64,000 nt of DNA from Peristeroidobacter soli (GCF_004138485.1 NZ_RYEV01000003.1:62001-126000); one strand, 5' to 3'; counted from the first letter of the stretch, positions 27,068 through 36,467 are shown. A program made the numbers and translations. The notes: generated from the letters alone by a model not told the origin.

Positions 27068-27709
27068 ATGCGCCACGTGATGGTAATGAACTCCAAAGGC
27101 GGCAGCGGCAAGAGCACTCTGGCGACCAACATCGCTTGTTACTTTGCGAGCCGGGACGCCAAGGTGACGATCGCCGACTACGATCCGCAGCGCTCCAGCC
27201 TCGACTGGCTGGCGATGCGCCCTGCCGATCTGCCCAGCATCGCCGGCGTGCCGGCCTACGATGAAGGCATCCGCACCGTGCCGCGAGATACGGAGGTGCT
27301 GGTCATCGACGCCCCGGCCAGGACGCATGGCGCGGAAATGAACGAGCTGGTCCGTCGCGCCGAGACCATCCTGATTCCGGTGATGCCATCGCCCATCGAC
27401 ATGAAAGCCTCGGCGCGCTTCATGGAAGAGCTGCTCGAGCTGGGCAAGGTGCAACGTCAACAGGCGCGCCTCGGCATGGTGGCGAACCGGGTGCGAGAGA
27501 ACACGCTGCTGTTCGACGAGCTTGATCAATATCTGGACAAGCTCAAGGTGCCGTATCTCGGCCAGCTGCGTCAGTCGACCAACTATCTGCGTGCCTATCA
27601 GCGCGGCATGGGCATTTTCGAGCTGCCCGAATATCTGGCCAGCCCGGACTGGGAGCAGTGGAAGCCCATTACGAAGTGGCTCGACAGCAAGAAGAGCCAG
27701 CCAAGTTAG
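27068..27709 (+). CDS. orphan ParA/MinD-family ATPase
   Basis: 213 aa from the ATG at 27068, with GAGG upstream. The deviant Walker A is SKGGSGKST (residues 9-17, Lys10 and Lys15), Walker B-like VLVIDAPAR and the switch region PVMPSPIDMKASARFMEEL follow. It has the length and form of short ParA/MipZ-like ATPases that position cargo or the division plane. No parB or centromere-like repeats are near, so the cargo is unknown. The stop overlaps the convergent SDR gene by 4 bp. Confidence 0.85.
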   Translation: MRHVMVMNSKGGSGKSTLATNIACYFASRDAKVTIADYDPQRSSLDWLAMRPADLPSIAGVPAYDEGIRTVPRDTEVLVIDAPARTHGAEMNELVRRAETILIPVMPSPIDMKASARFMEELLELGKVQRQQARLGMVANRVRENTLLFDELDQYLDKLKVPYLGQLRQSTNYLRAYQRGMGIFELPEYLASPDWEQWKPITKWLDSKKSQPS

Positions 27710-28602
27710 CCATTGCTCAGGCTGGCGCGAATGCCGGTCTCCAGGTCGGTATAGCGCAGCTTCACGCCCAGATGTTTCAGCATGCGGTCGTTACTGACCC
27801 GGCGCGATTCATTGAGGAATGACAGGCGCTCGGGGCTGAACGTCAGCTGGGCTTCTTCCATCGAGACCCGCGGTGGATGAGGCAGGCCGCTGAGATCCGC
27901 GACCAGGTCGATGAACGACGTCGAGCTGACGGAGTTGCCGTCGGTGACGTTGTAAACGCCGCGCGCTTCCTTGTTCTCGATCGCCGCTTCGCAGGCGCTG
28001 ACCAGATCGTCCACATGAATGCGATTGGTGATGCCGGCGTCTTCGGCGCGCACCACCGGTTCTGACTTGCGCAATCGTTCCAGCGGCAGCCGCTCGGGGC
28101 CATAAATTCCCGGCACCCGGAGCACGACACGCCGAACCCGTCGTTCGTGACACCACACCCGGGTCATTTCTTCGGCGCTGACCCGTCGGCGGGCGCGCTC
28201 GGTGAGCGGCATGACGGGCGTGCTTTCGTCGACCAGGGCACCTTGCGAGTCGCCGTACACACCGGTCGTGCTCATATAAACAAAGCTCTTGGGCGGCACG
28301 AACGCCAGATGCAGGAACCTATCGAGCCGCAGGTCGCTCTCGCCCGAACCGGGCGGCGGGGCCAGATAAACGATGGCTTCCTGATCCAGGCGCTCGGGAA
28401 TGCTCGAGCCGAGTCGCGGCCGGTCGAGGTCGATGACGACCGTCTTCAATCCTTGCCGCTCCAGTGCGGCCGCCTTGTCGTTCGAGCGGACCAGGGCGGT
28501 GATCTCATATCGATCGCGCAGGCGGGCGGCCAGGCGCTGGCCGACATAGCCGCAGCCGGCAATCAAGATGTGGGGTCGGCCCTCGCTGCCAGACTGAGTC
28601 AT
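27706..28602 (-). CDS. YeeZ-like extended-SDR family NAD(P)-binding protein
   Basis: 298 aa. A Rossmann loop GCGYVGQRLA starts near residue 16, followed by SDR-like YMSTTGVYGDSQG, VVLRVPGIYGPERLP and an IHVDDLVSACEAAI segment. These match the NAD-dependent epimerase/dehydratase superfamily, YeeZ branch. The Tyr of the usual YxxxK is replaced in context (VYGDSQGA), so catalysis is uncertain. Substrate unknown. Divergent from the GbsR-type regulator. Confidence 0.82.
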   Translation of the reverse strand: MTQSGSEGRPHILIAGCGYVGQRLAARLRDRYEITALVRSNDKAAALERQGLKTVVIDLDRPRLGSSIPERLDQEAIVYLAPPPGSGESDLRLDRFLHLAFVPPKSFVYMSTTGVYGDSQGALVDESTPVMPLTERARRRVSAEEMTRVWCHERRVRRVVLRVPGIYGPERLPLERLRKSEPVVRAEDAGITNRIHVDDLVSACEAAIENKEARGVYNVTDGNSVSSTSFIDLVADLSGLPHPPRVSMEEAQLTFSPERLSFLNESRRVSNDRMLKHLGVKLRYTDLETGIRASLSNG

Positions 28603-28623
28603 GAGCGCCCTCGGGCCATCGAC

Positions 28624-28652
28624 TTGACACGGTGTCGGTGCATATTTAAATT
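28624..28652 (+). promoter_or_regulatory. sigma-70 promoter of the GbsR-type regulator
   Basis: TTGACA (28624-28629), 17-bp spacer, TAAATT (28647-28652). A possible operator, AATTTC-N10-GAAATT (28649-28670), begins inside the -10 box. Confidence 0.75.
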
Positions 28653-28687
28653 TCAGAAAAGACAGAAATTACGGATGGGTCCAGAAC

Positions 28688-29209
28688 ATGCAACTGACTC
28701 CTACCATGCAGAGGTGCGTGCTCCATTGGGGCGAAATGGCCAGCCGCTGGGGCGTCTCCCGTTCGGTAGCGCAGATCCATGCCTTATTGTTCCTGGCGCC
28801 GACGCCGCTGACGGCCGACGAGATCGCCGAGACGCTGAACGTGGCGCGCTCCAATGTCAGCGTCAGTATCAGGGAGCTTCAATCCTGGGATCTGGTCAGC
28901 GTGACTCATCAACTGGGCGACCGGCGCGATTACTTTCAGGCGCGCAAGGATATATGGGAAGTGCTCACCATGATCATGGACGGACGCAAGAAGCGTGAAA
29001 TCGACCCGACTTTACAGATGCTGCGCGAGGCGACCGCCGACGCCAGGAAAGATGAGGAAACCCCCGAGCAGGTGAAACAGCGTATCGGCGACATGCTCGA
29101 ATTCCTGGAGGAGGTCTCGGGCTGGTACGACCAGGTCCGCGCCATGCCTCGGCCCACGCTGTTGAAGCTCATGCGCATGGGCACGAAGGTCGCCAAGATC
29201 GTCACATGA
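28688..29209 (+). CDS. GbsR/MarR-type winged-helix regulator
   Basis: 173 aa. A winged helix-turn-helix spans about residues 20-85 (FLAPTPLTADEIAETLNVA, then RSNVSVSIRELQSWDLV), followed by a long helical region ending in KLMRMGTKVAKIV. The GDRRDYF wing and overall form match GbsR-like regulators, some of which sense choline or envelope state. A palindrome over its own -10 box suggests autoregulation. Its stop overlaps the start of the next gene (ATGA). Confidence 0.85.
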   Translation: MQLTPTMQRCVLHWGEMASRWGVSRSVAQIHALLFLAPTPLTADEIAETLNVARSNVSVSIRELQSWDLVSVTHQLGDRRDYFQARKDIWEVLTMIMDGRKKREIDPTLQMLREATADARKDEETPEQVKQRIGDMLEFLEEVSGWYDQVRAMPRPTLLKLMRMGTKVAKIVT

Positions 29210-30180
29210 GCCGTCCAGAGTGGCAACGCGCACCGCGGCGTGTCGCTCGCTCGGATGCGCCTTGTATCGTGCTGGTCACGGGGGCGACCGGCTTTATCGG
29301 TCGCAGCCTCTGTCGGCGGCTGCTCGCCGACGGCCACAGTGTCATTGCCCTGACTCGCAATGGTCCGCGGGCACGTGCGGTGTTCGGTTCGATGGTGCGT
29401 GTGATTGTTTCGCTCGATGAAATCATATCGAGCGAACGTATCGATTGGATCGTCAACCTCGCCGGTGCGCCGATCTTCGCGGGTTTATGGACGCCCGCGC
29501 GTCGCACCGAACTGCTCGACAGCCGGCTGAACGTCACAAACAAGATCACCGAGCTGATCGCGCGGCTCACGCACAAGCCGGACGTGCTGATCAATGCGTC
29601 CGCGATCGGTTACTACGGCGTGCGCGGAGAAGAGGAGATCACCGAAGCGGCGCGCGGTCAGCCGATCTTTCAATCGCATCTCTGTCAGGCGTGGGAACTG
29701 GCGGCGCAAGCGGCCGAGCAATATGACGTTCGTGTCTGTCGTCTGCGCTTCGGCATCGTGCTAGGCATGTCGGGTGGCGCTTTGCCCGGATTGCTCCGGC
29801 CCGCTCGCATGCGATTGCGCGTGTTGCTCGGGTCGGGGCAGCAATGGCAATCGTGGGTTCACATCGACGATCTGCTCGATCTGTTGTGGTTCTGTATCAG
29901 GCAGGAAGACATGAGCGGCGGCATCAATGTCACATCGCCGCGGCCGGTTCGTCAGCAGGAGTTCGCGGCGACGCTGGCGGCGCAGTTCGGTCGGTCCATT
30001 CCTGTGCGCGTGCCGGCGCGCATCTTGCGAGCCTCGCTGGGCGAATTGTCTCAACTGCTGCTGGAAGGGCAGAGAGTACTGCCGACCAAGGCGCTGAACG
30101 CAGGCTTCGCGTTTCGCTATCCCGAGTTGAACGCGGCGCTTGCCGATCTGCTGCGAACTAAAGATCCTGCGGCGGGATGA
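29206..30180 (+). CDS. TIGR01777 family SDR protein (YfcH-like)
   Basis: 324 aa. After about 20 basic residues the Rossmann motif VTGATGFIGRSL begins; DWIVNLAGAPI, NASAIGYYG, RLRFGIVL and WVHIDDLLDL are the TIGR01777/YfcH signature. The C-terminus carries the extra DUF1731-like part (RVPARILRASLGELSQLLLEGQRV). Function in bacteria is unknown; nucleotide-sugar epimerase-like. Coupled to the upstream regulator, so the two probably share the promoter at 28624. Confidence 0.9.
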   Translation: MSRPEWQRAPRRVARSDAPCIVLVTGATGFIGRSLCRRLLADGHSVIALTRNGPRARAVFGSMVRVIVSLDEIISSERIDWIVNLAGAPIFAGLWTPARRTELLDSRLNVTNKITELIARLTHKPDVLINASAIGYYGVRGEEEITEAARGQPIFQSHLCQAWELAAQAAEQYDVRVCRLRFGIVLGMSGGALPGLLRPARMRLRVLLGSGQQWQSWVHIDDLLDLLWFCIRQEDMSGGINVTSPRPVRQQEFAATLAAQFGRSIPVRVPARILRASLGELSQLLLEGQRVLPTKALNAGFAFRYPELNAALADLLRTKDPAAG

Positions 30181-31237
30181 ACGCAGCGCCCAGTTTGGCG
30201 GTGGCATCCGGCGCGAAGTCGAACGAATCGAAGAACAGCTGCTCGGGCGGCAAGCCACGATGCGTGAATTCGTGGCGGATCGTTTCCACCATCACCGGCG
30301 GGCCGCTGGCATACACATCGACCTTGGTGAGATCGGGATGATCTTCCAGCGCGGCGGCATGCACCCAGCCCGTTCGACCCTGCCACCGATCTTCGGCGCG
30401 TGGCGCTGAAAGCACGGGAATGTAATGAAGGTTCGGATGCTGCTCACACAGCGCGCGAAGATGCGCGTCTTCATACAAGTCGTGAGCGGTCTGCGCTCCC
30501 CAATAAAGATATAGCGGCCGGCGGTCGCCGACTTCCAGCAGACTATGCAGCATCGAACGAAGCGGCGCGTACCCAGTGCCGCCGCCGACGAGCAGCGCAG
30601 GTCGCGGCGATTCACGCCGGAACCAGAATTGTCCGAGCGGCCCTTCGACTCTCAGCAGCGCTTTTTCCAGCGTGCCGTCGAACAGCTGTTGAGTGAACTC
30701 GCCGCTCGAGACCCGACGGATGTGCAGCTCGAGCAACTTGCCGTCGCCCGGCGTGCTCGCGATGGAGAAGCTGCGGCGCCGGTTCTGCGGCAGCATGATG
30801 TCCAGATACTGACCGGGCGCGAAATGGAAATATTCGTTGGCCGGCATCTTCAGGAACACCGCCATGATGTCGGGCGTGAGCCGGTCCAGTCGCTCGATGC
30901 GACAAGGCAGGCTCTTGAGCACGATCTCCGGCGCCGGCGGGCGGATCTCACGAACTTCGATGGTGAGATCTTCGCTGGCCGCGTGCGCCTGGCACAGCAG
31001 TGCGTAACCGTCGCGCTCTTCGTCTTCCATCAATCCCAGCGGCCGGCCGTGCGGATAGCTCACTTCGCCGTGACGAATGCGCGCGCGACACGACGAACAA
31101 TGTCCGCTCTTGCAGCTGTGAGGAAGGTTCAATCCCGCGCGAAGGGCGGCATCGAGAATGGTCTCGCCGCGTTCGACGGTGAGAACCTGCTGCGAGGGAA
31201 GCAGCGTGATGCGTGCGTAGGGTCGGGCTGCGGACAT
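30158..31237 (-). CDS. 2Fe-2S ferredoxin/FAD/NAD reductase (CDP-6-deoxy-glucoseen reductase-like)
   Basis: 359 aa with three domains. A plant-type ferredoxin domain has C42, C47, C50 and C82 (CKSGHCSSC plus LLC). The FAD domain has RRRSFSIAST, and the NAD domain GGGTGYAPLRSML with a C-terminal FDSF. It passes electrons from NAD(P)H through FAD to the iron-sulfur centre and then to a partner oxygenase or dehydratase. No partner gene is adjacent, so the pathway is unknown; alternatives are phenol-hydroxylase-type or flavin reductases. Its 3' end overlaps the convergent gene by 23 bp. Confidence 0.88.
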   Translation of the reverse strand: MSAARPYARITLLPSQQVLTVERGETILDAALRAGLNLPHSCKSGHCSSCRARIRHGEVSYPHGRPLGLMEDEERDGYALLCQAHAASEDLTIEVREIRPPAPEIVLKSLPCRIERLDRLTPDIMAVFLKMPANEYFHFAPGQYLDIMLPQNRRRSFSIASTPGDGKLLELHIRRVSSGEFTQQLFDGTLEKALLRVEGPLGQFWFRRESPRPALLVGGGTGYAPLRSMLHSLLEVGDRRPLYLYWGAQTAHDLYEDAHLRALCEQHPNLHYIPVLSAPRAEDRWQGRTGWVHAAALEDHPDLTKVDVYASGPPVMVETIRHEFTHRGLPPEQLFFDSFDFAPDATAKLGAAFIPPQDL

Positions 31238-31245
31238 CGCGAAGC

Positions 31246-32487
31246 CTAGTTTCTCCGCCGGTCGCTTTGCCTGCGTTCCAGCCAGCGGCGCGCGCGAATC
31301 TTCGGGAGATTCGCCTTGCGGCCCACGGCCAGGGCGAGAGCGTCGTTCAATGCCTTCACCGAGCGCTCGTGTTCGCCGAGTTGGTCCATGAGGCTCGCGA
31401 GCAGTTGATATGCTTCCAGGCGCGGCCGGATCGCGATGCTCGTTTCGAGGAAGCTGCGCGCCTTGCCGTAGAGCTCGGCGCGAGTTGCAAGCTGGGCGCA
31501 GGTAAACAGCAACGCCGCGTCATCGCTGTGCTCAGGCAACCAGGCTTCCGCGCGATCCAGCGTTTTCAGCGGCTCGTCGGTTTCCAGCTCACCGTAAGCC
31601 AGCACCGCTGCTTCATTCCACTGCTTGTTGATGCAATCGCGCAGCGCCGCTTCCGCGGCTTCGTGATCGCCACATGACATCGACGCGCGAGCATATGCGA
31701 CCACGATCTCGGGATGCTTGGCCAATGACTTGGACGTTTCCTTCCAGGCGGCTTTCAACTCGTTCAAGTCGCCCTGGGTCGCGGCGTCTTTCAGCCGGTC
31801 GAGATGAACCTGCGCGACCGTCTCATCGACCATCGCGGCCGTGATGCCTCGAGTACTGCGCAGGCGCGGCTCCAAAGCCTGCAGCTTCTGCCAGTCGCCC
31901 GACTGACGATAGGCACGAGCGAGCAGCAACAGGCCGCGCGCGTTCTGCTGTTTCATCGCTTCGAGTTGTTCGAGCGTCGTCAGCGCCGCTTGCAGCTGCT
32001 TGTGCTTGAGCAGGACTTCGGCTTGCATGACGAGTGCGGGCGCGCGGCGCTCGGGAGCCACTTCCAATGCACGCTGCAGATATTCGTCGCGCCGTTCAGA
32101 GGCGCCTTGCAGATCCGCAGCCCGAGCTGCCGTCAGATAGTGGGCCGCGGGGCTCTCGGCTTCACGCACGTTGCGAGTCAGCGTGTTCTCGGCGGCTTCC
32201 CAGTTTCCTTCGGACAGCTCCAGGATGCCTTGAGCAAAGCTGCGACGGGCGCGTTCGTGACGTCGTGCCTCTTGAGCCGCTTTCCAGGAACGACGTGCGG
32301 TGATGAGCTTGATCAACAATCTCACCGCGAAGTACGCGGCGACCAGCAGCAGACCGAACGTCACCGCGGACATTTCGATCAATCGACCGGCGAAGCGCAG
32401 CGCCACGTAGCCCGGATCGCCCAACACGATGTTGGCGATCAGACCCGCGACGATCATTGCCGCGGCGATGTATAGACCGCTTCTCAT
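31246..32487 (-). CDS. hemY: HemY-like TPR membrane protein
   Basis: 413 aa. Two membrane segments at the N-terminus (about 5-25 and 40-62) are followed by HemY_N-type sequence (RRSFAQGILELSEGNWEAAENTL) and repeated helix pairs of TPR type to the end. It follows hemX in hemC-hemD-hemX-hemY. In Enterobacteria this HemY is linked to late heme synthesis, but no enzyme activity is established; it is not the protoporphyrinogen oxidase also called HemY in Gram-positives. Confidence 0.92.
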   Translation of the reverse strand: MRSGLYIAAAMIVAGLIANIVLGDPGYVALRFAGRLIEMSAVTFGLLLVAAYFAVRLLIKLITARRSWKAAQEARRHERARRSFAQGILELSEGNWEAAENTLTRNVREAESPAAHYLTAARAADLQGASERRDEYLQRALEVAPERRAPALVMQAEVLLKHKQLQAALTTLEQLEAMKQQNARGLLLLARAYRQSGDWQKLQALEPRLRSTRGITAAMVDETVAQVHLDRLKDAATQGDLNELKAAWKETSKSLAKHPEIVVAYARASMSCGDHEAAEAALRDCINKQWNEAAVLAYGELETDEPLKTLDRAEAWLPEHSDDAALLFTCAQLATRAELYGKARSFLETSIAIRPRLEAYQLLASLMDQLGEHERSVKALNDALALAVGRKANLPKIRARRWLERRQSDRRRN

Positions 32488-32492
32488 GGCGG

Positions 32493-33551
32493 TTACTCCG
32501 GGCCTCGGCGCGACGGGACCATCCGGCGCAGTGTGCTGATGGAGTTGGTCACGGTGGGCAGAGCGGGGTCGATGTTGATCGGTTCCAGCGCCTGCACTTC
32601 GTTCAGCAACGACTCCGCCTCGGGGCTGGAAAGATCGAAGAAATCACCCAAGGAGCGTCGCGCACCGGCCAGTGCCGTGCGATACGCCTGCTCATCGTGA
32701 CGGATCACCGCCGTGCGGGCCGCGAAGAACAACAACTGCAGATGCTGGCGTCTCAACAGCGCTTCCTCGGCAGTAATGACGCTGCCGGAGGCGTCGTCGA
32801 CTTTGCGCACGACGATCAGATTCGAGAAGGTCTGGCTGAGAATGGCGCCGGCGCGAGCAAACATTCCATCCGGCAGCTTGGTGCGATCGAAGGCGTTGCG
32901 CTCGGTGACCAGGATGCCTTTCACCGGCGCGTCGCTGGCACGTTCTTCGGCGCCAATCAGCTTGGACAGAATGCCGGTGGTATCGGGCAGCTGCACGGCC
33001 CGCAGCGCCTGCAACTCCTTGGCGATTTCTTGCCGGACAGCGGCGAAGGACGGGTCCTTCAGCGACGCGAGGCGCAGGTCCGCCGACTCCAGCGCGACGA
33101 TCGCAGTTTCTACATCGCGATCCAGCGTCAGCCGGCGCTGGGCCAGCTCCAGAAGAAACAATGCCTCGGCGCGCGACCACGCGCGTTCCGGTCCTTCGGC
33201 GCGGCCGCGCAGCTCTTCGACGGAAGAGGCCAGCTCCTGCAGTTGTTGAGGAGCATCGTTCAGCGTGTCCAGGCGTCGATTCAGATCGCGATGGGCTTGG
33301 CGCTCGCGGCTGGCCTGACTCTTCAATTCGGCGCGCAGCAGTTCCCGATCGGCGTTGGACGCGGCCACGGCGGCATTGGCGATATCGAGCTTGTCCCGGA
33401 TCGCATCCAGGCGCACCAGGCCATAGCCGGCGATTGCCAAGGCGAGCACGGCAATAGCTGTCGTCAATCGACTGTACGTATGCGCGCGACGGGTTCTCGA
33501 CGAATCGCCGGGATCAACCGAGCTGATGGATTCAGGACCAGAATTGGCCAT
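32493..33551 (-). CDS. hemX: HemX-like membrane protein
   Basis: 352 aa from the ATG at 33549-33551; an upstream extension exists without better support. A single membrane helix (about residues 26-46) precedes a long coiled coil (DKLDIANAAVAASNADRE onward) and a conserved C-terminal part. It was once annotated as uroporphyrinogen-III methyltransferase, but no methyltransferase motif is present. About 65 bp of this gene (around 32955-33015) recurs after glxD at 61878, with 32 bases identical. Confidence 0.9.
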   Translation of the reverse strand: MANSGPESISSVDPGDSSRTRRAHTYSRLTTAIAVLALAIAGYGLVRLDAIRDKLDIANAAVAASNADRELLRAELKSQASRERQAHRDLNRRLDTLNDAPQQLQELASSVEELRGRAEGPERAWSRAEALFLLELAQRRLTLDRDVETAIVALESADLRLASLKDPSFAAVRQEIAKELQALRAVQLPDTTGILSKLIGAEERASDAPVKGILVTERNAFDRTKLPDGMFARAGAILSQTFSNLIVVRKVDDASGSVITAEEALLRRQHLQLLFFAARTAVIRHDEQAYRTALAGARRSLGDFFDLSSPEAESLLNEVQALEPINIDPALPTVTNSISTLRRMVPSRRGPE

Positions 33552-33611
33552 AGGGGGCCATGGGAAAGGGCGCTGCTTGCGACCTGCGTATCCTAACACG
33601 CAGTGCCGATT

Positions 33612-34382
33612 TCAAGCCGCCCGGGCGCGGGTTCTCCAATTGGCCAAAGCGCCGATCATCGAGGCGTCGTCGGCGCCGTTCGCGACAATCAGCGTCCCGT
33701 TCAAGCCCGCGGCCTGCGCCGCTTCGGCGATGCGCCGGCTGGCCAGCAGCAGCGTGCTCTCCCGCAGGAGCGCGCGCCCGCGGTCGGACAACATCTCCAT
33801 CAAATTATGCAAAGTTTCGATGCTGGTGGCGGTGACCACGTCGATGCCTTCGTTCTGCCAGCGTGTTTCCAGCGCGTCGCGCGTGGCGTCGTCGATCGTG
33901 GGGCGAACGCGTCGATAAACGTCGAGCGTCTCGACGACCAGGCCGCGGGCGCTGAATGATTCCTGCATCAGCTCGCGACCGCCCGAGCCGCGCACGATCA
34001 GGATCTTCGCGCCATCGGCCAATGTGAGATCCGGATGCGCCAGCAACGCTTCGCTGTTGAAGCCGGCTTCGGGAACGATGTCGGCCGGCAGCGAAGTCTC
34101 TTTCAATGCCGCCGCGGTGGCCTTGCCGATCGCCGCTACGCGTGCCGTCGGGCTCTTCTCGATCAAGTGCACGCCATGCGCGACTGCATTGACGCTCACA
34201 AAGATGATGAGATCGTGACCGCTCGCCTTGGACGCAGTGACCGGCTCGATTTCCACCGCGGGAAAGGCAATCGCCGCGGCGCCATTCTGCTGCATCCGTT
34301 CGCACAGGCCCACGGCTTGGGAGGCGGGGCGAGTCACGAGGACAGTGAGCTCCGCCAGCGGCGGCATCACCTTCGGAATCAT
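33612..34382 (-). CDS. hemD: uroporphyrinogen-III synthase
   Basis: 256 aa, overlapping the end of hemC by 4 bp. It cyclises hydroxymethylbilane with inversion of ring D. The family is poorly conserved, but the two-lobed pattern is clear: LTVLVTRPASQA, IIFVSVNAVAHGV, AIGKATAAALKE, ILIVRGSGGRELMQESF and a C-terminal VTATSIETLHNL. A second HemD-like protein occurs at 55977, but this copy has the operon context. Confidence 0.93.
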   Translation of the reverse strand: MIPKVMPPLAELTVLVTRPASQAVGLCERMQQNGAAAIAFPAVEIEPVTASKASGHDLIIFVSVNAVAHGVHLIEKSPTARVAAIGKATAAALKETSLPADIVPEAGFNSEALLAHPDLTLADGAKILIVRGSGGRELMQESFSARGLVVETLDVYRRVRPTIDDATRDALETRWQNEGIDVVTATSIETLHNLMEMLSDRGRALLRESTLLLASRRIAEAAQAAGLNGTLIVANGADDASMIGALANWRTRARAA

Positions 34383-35320
34383 GTCGACTCCTGCCGCAAA
34401 CGTTCGAGCAGCTCGCCGGCGCCATCTTTCAACAGCTCTTCCGCCAGTCGCACGCCGATCGCTGCCGCCTCGGTGACCGGGCCCAGCTGCGAGCCGCGAT
34501 ACATCTCGCTACCGTCGGGCGCGCCGATGACACCATGGAGTTGCAGCTGATCGCCACTGAGCGTCGCGAATCCCGCGATGGGAGATTGGCAGCTGCCCTC
34601 GAGCCGTTGCGCGAACGAGCGCTCCGCCAGACAGCATTGCCACGACTCCGTGTCATTCAGTGCACGGACGTAAGCGATGTTACGTGCATCGTCGTCACGG
34701 CATTCGATACCGATGATGCCTTGACCCACGGCCGGCACCGATTGCCCGGCCGCGAAATATTCAGTGATGCGGCTTTCCAGTCCGAGGCGAATCAAACCCG
34801 CGGCGGCGAGGATGATCGCGTCGTACTGATCTTCGTCGAGCTTGCGCAGGCGAGTATCGACATTGCCTCGCAAAGTGATGAGCTCCAGATCCGGTCGCGC
34901 CTGTTTCAGCTGACATTGCCGGCGCAAGCTCGAAGTGCCGACGCGCGCGCCTTGCGGCAGGCTCGCGAAACTCTTGTGACGAGTAGAAACAAATGCATCG
35001 CGGGGATCGGCCCGAGGCAGCATCGCGGCCAGGGTGAAACCCGGCGGCATGTCGCTCGGCACGTCCTTCATGGAATGCACGGCGATATCGGCCCGATGCT
35101 CCGACATGGCCAGTTCCAGCTCCTTGATGAACAGGCCCTTGCCGCCGATGTCGGCCAGCGGCCGGTCGAGGATGCGGTCGCCTTGCGTGGTCATGGGCAC
35201 CAGCTCGACCTTCAGATCCGGGTGCTTGTTTCTGAGCAGGGCCGCGACGTGTTCGGCCTGCCACAGGGCCAGACGGCTCTGCCGGGTGGCGATGCGCAAT
35301 GTGTGTTCGGAGATACTCAT
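34379..35320 (-). CDS. hemC: hydroxymethylbilane synthase (porphobilinogen deaminase)
   Basis: 313 aa. It polymerises four porphobilinogens on a dipyrromethane cofactor bound to C244 in EGSCQSPIAG. RIATRQSRLALWQA, the VHSMKDVP loop, GTSSLRR and RGNVDTRLRKL carry the catalytic Asp and cofactor-binding arginines. First gene of the heme operon hemC-D-X-Y on this strand. Confidence 0.97.
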   Translation of the reverse strand: MSISEHTLRIATRQSRLALWQAEHVAALLRNKHPDLKVELVPMTTQGDRILDRPLADIGGKGLFIKELELAMSEHRADIAVHSMKDVPSDMPPGFTLAAMLPRADPRDAFVSTRHKSFASLPQGARVGTSSLRRQCQLKQARPDLELITLRGNVDTRLRKLDEDQYDAIILAAAGLIRLGLESRITEYFAAGQSVPAVGQGIIGIECRDDDARNIAYVRALNDTESWQCCLAERSFAQRLEGSCQSPIAGFATLSGDQLQLHGVIGAPDGSEMYRGSQLGPVTEAAAIGVRLAEELLKDGAGELLERLRQEST

Positions 35321-35357
35321 GACAATTCTATAAACGAGTCGGCGCGGGCAGGGCGAA

Positions 35358-36467
35358 TCATTCCGCCGACACGGCCATGGCTTTTTCCGCGCGTCGCATC
35401 TCGAGCCGGAAACGGATCAGCGCGATGATGAGCGCGAGGACGACCGGCCCGAGGAACAGGCCGATGGCACCGAAGGCGGCCAATCCGCCCAGCACGCCGA
35501 TGAAGACGGTCAGCGTACCGACATTGGCGCGCCCCGACACCAGCATCGGCCGCACCACATTGTCGACCAGCGACACCAGCACCGCACCCCACACCAGCAT
35601 GAAAATCGTCGCGCCCCAGCGGCCTTCCACCGCCAGCACCAGCGCCGCCGGGCCCCACACCAACGCGGTACCACCGAACGGCAACAAGGCCACCAGCGCG
35701 GCGATGACGCCGAACACGATGGGCGAGGGCAGGCCCACGATCAGGAAGGAAATGCCGACCAGCGTGCCCTGGATCAGCGCTGTCAGCCCGGTGCCATACA
35801 CCATGGCGCGCGTGACCGCCGCCAGATGGTCGAACAGCTTGGCCTTGGGGGTCTCGGCCATCGGAATCAGCTCGCGCGTGGTGTCCACCATCTCGCCGCC
35901 GTCGCGGATGAAAAAGAACAGCATGAACTCCATCAGCACGAAGCCGACCACGGTGCCGACCGCGCCCAGGAAGACTTTGCCGGTCAGCGACGCCAGAGTC
36001 TGCAACGCTTCTTTGGAACCTTGCGTGAACCAGGCCTGCAGCTGCGCCAGATCCACGTCGAGCGTCCGGTCGAGCCAGTCCAGCCCCTCGCGCACCCAGG
36101 GAACATTCGCCAGATTCAACACGTTGCCAGTTGTCTGACCGGCGACCTTGTCTTGCACCAGCTGCAACAGGTCGCCGACCTGGGCCGCGAAGGCCGCGCT
36201 CAGTGCGGTCAGCGGGCCGATGATGACGACGAACGTGAGCACGGTCAGCAATGCCGCCGAGAGTTGGGGTTTGCCACGCAGCCGGGCGGCCAGCCGCACA
36301 TGCAGCGGATGAAGCAGAAATGCGATGAAGATCGCCCACAGCAACGGACCCAGGAAGGGCTGGACGATCTTGAACAAGGCCAGGCCCAGCACCAGGCACG
36401 TCACCAATGCGAACGTGCGCGCGTAGAACCGATCTTTCACCGGTGCGACGCGTGGCGGTTGAGTCAT
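35358..36467 (-). CDS. AI-2E family (PerM-like) membrane protein
   Basis: 369 aa with seven or eight hydrophobic segments. Start MTQPPRVAPVKDRF at 36467. PFLGPLLWAIFIAFLLHPLH, GLPSPIVFGVIAALVALLPFGGTALVWGPAAL and the C-terminal LGPVVLALIIALIRF are the usual family blocks. Members range from AI-2 exporters (TqsA) to Na+/H+ antiporters and permeases of unknown substrate. A larger ORF in another frame here is a shadow. Divergent from the DUF883 gene. Confidence 0.88.
   Translation of the reverse strand: MTQPPRVAPVKDRFYARTFALVTCLVLGLALFKIVQPFLGPLLWAIFIAFLLHPLHVRLAARLRGKPQLSAALLTVLTFVVIIGPLTALSAAFAAQVGDLLQLVQDKVAGQTTGNVLNLANVPWVREGLDWLDRTLDVDLAQLQAWFTQGSKEALQTLASLTGKVFLGAVGTVVGFVLMEFMLFFFIRDGGEMVDTTRELIPMAETPKAKLFDHLAAVTRAMVYGTGLTALIQGTLVGISFLIVGLPSPIVFGVIAALVALLPFGGTALVWGPAALVLAVEGRWGATIFMLVWGAVLVSLVDNVVRPMLVSGRANVGTLTVFIGVLGGLAAFGAIGLFLGPVVLALIIALIRFRLEMRRAEKAMAVSAE

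Noticed and set aside
32457-33596. 379-codon plus-strand ORF opposite hemX
   Set aside because: Shadow of hemX, which has the operon context and coiled-coil/membrane pattern. Its similarity to a frame near 61668-61925 comes from the shared hemX fragment, not from a real protein.
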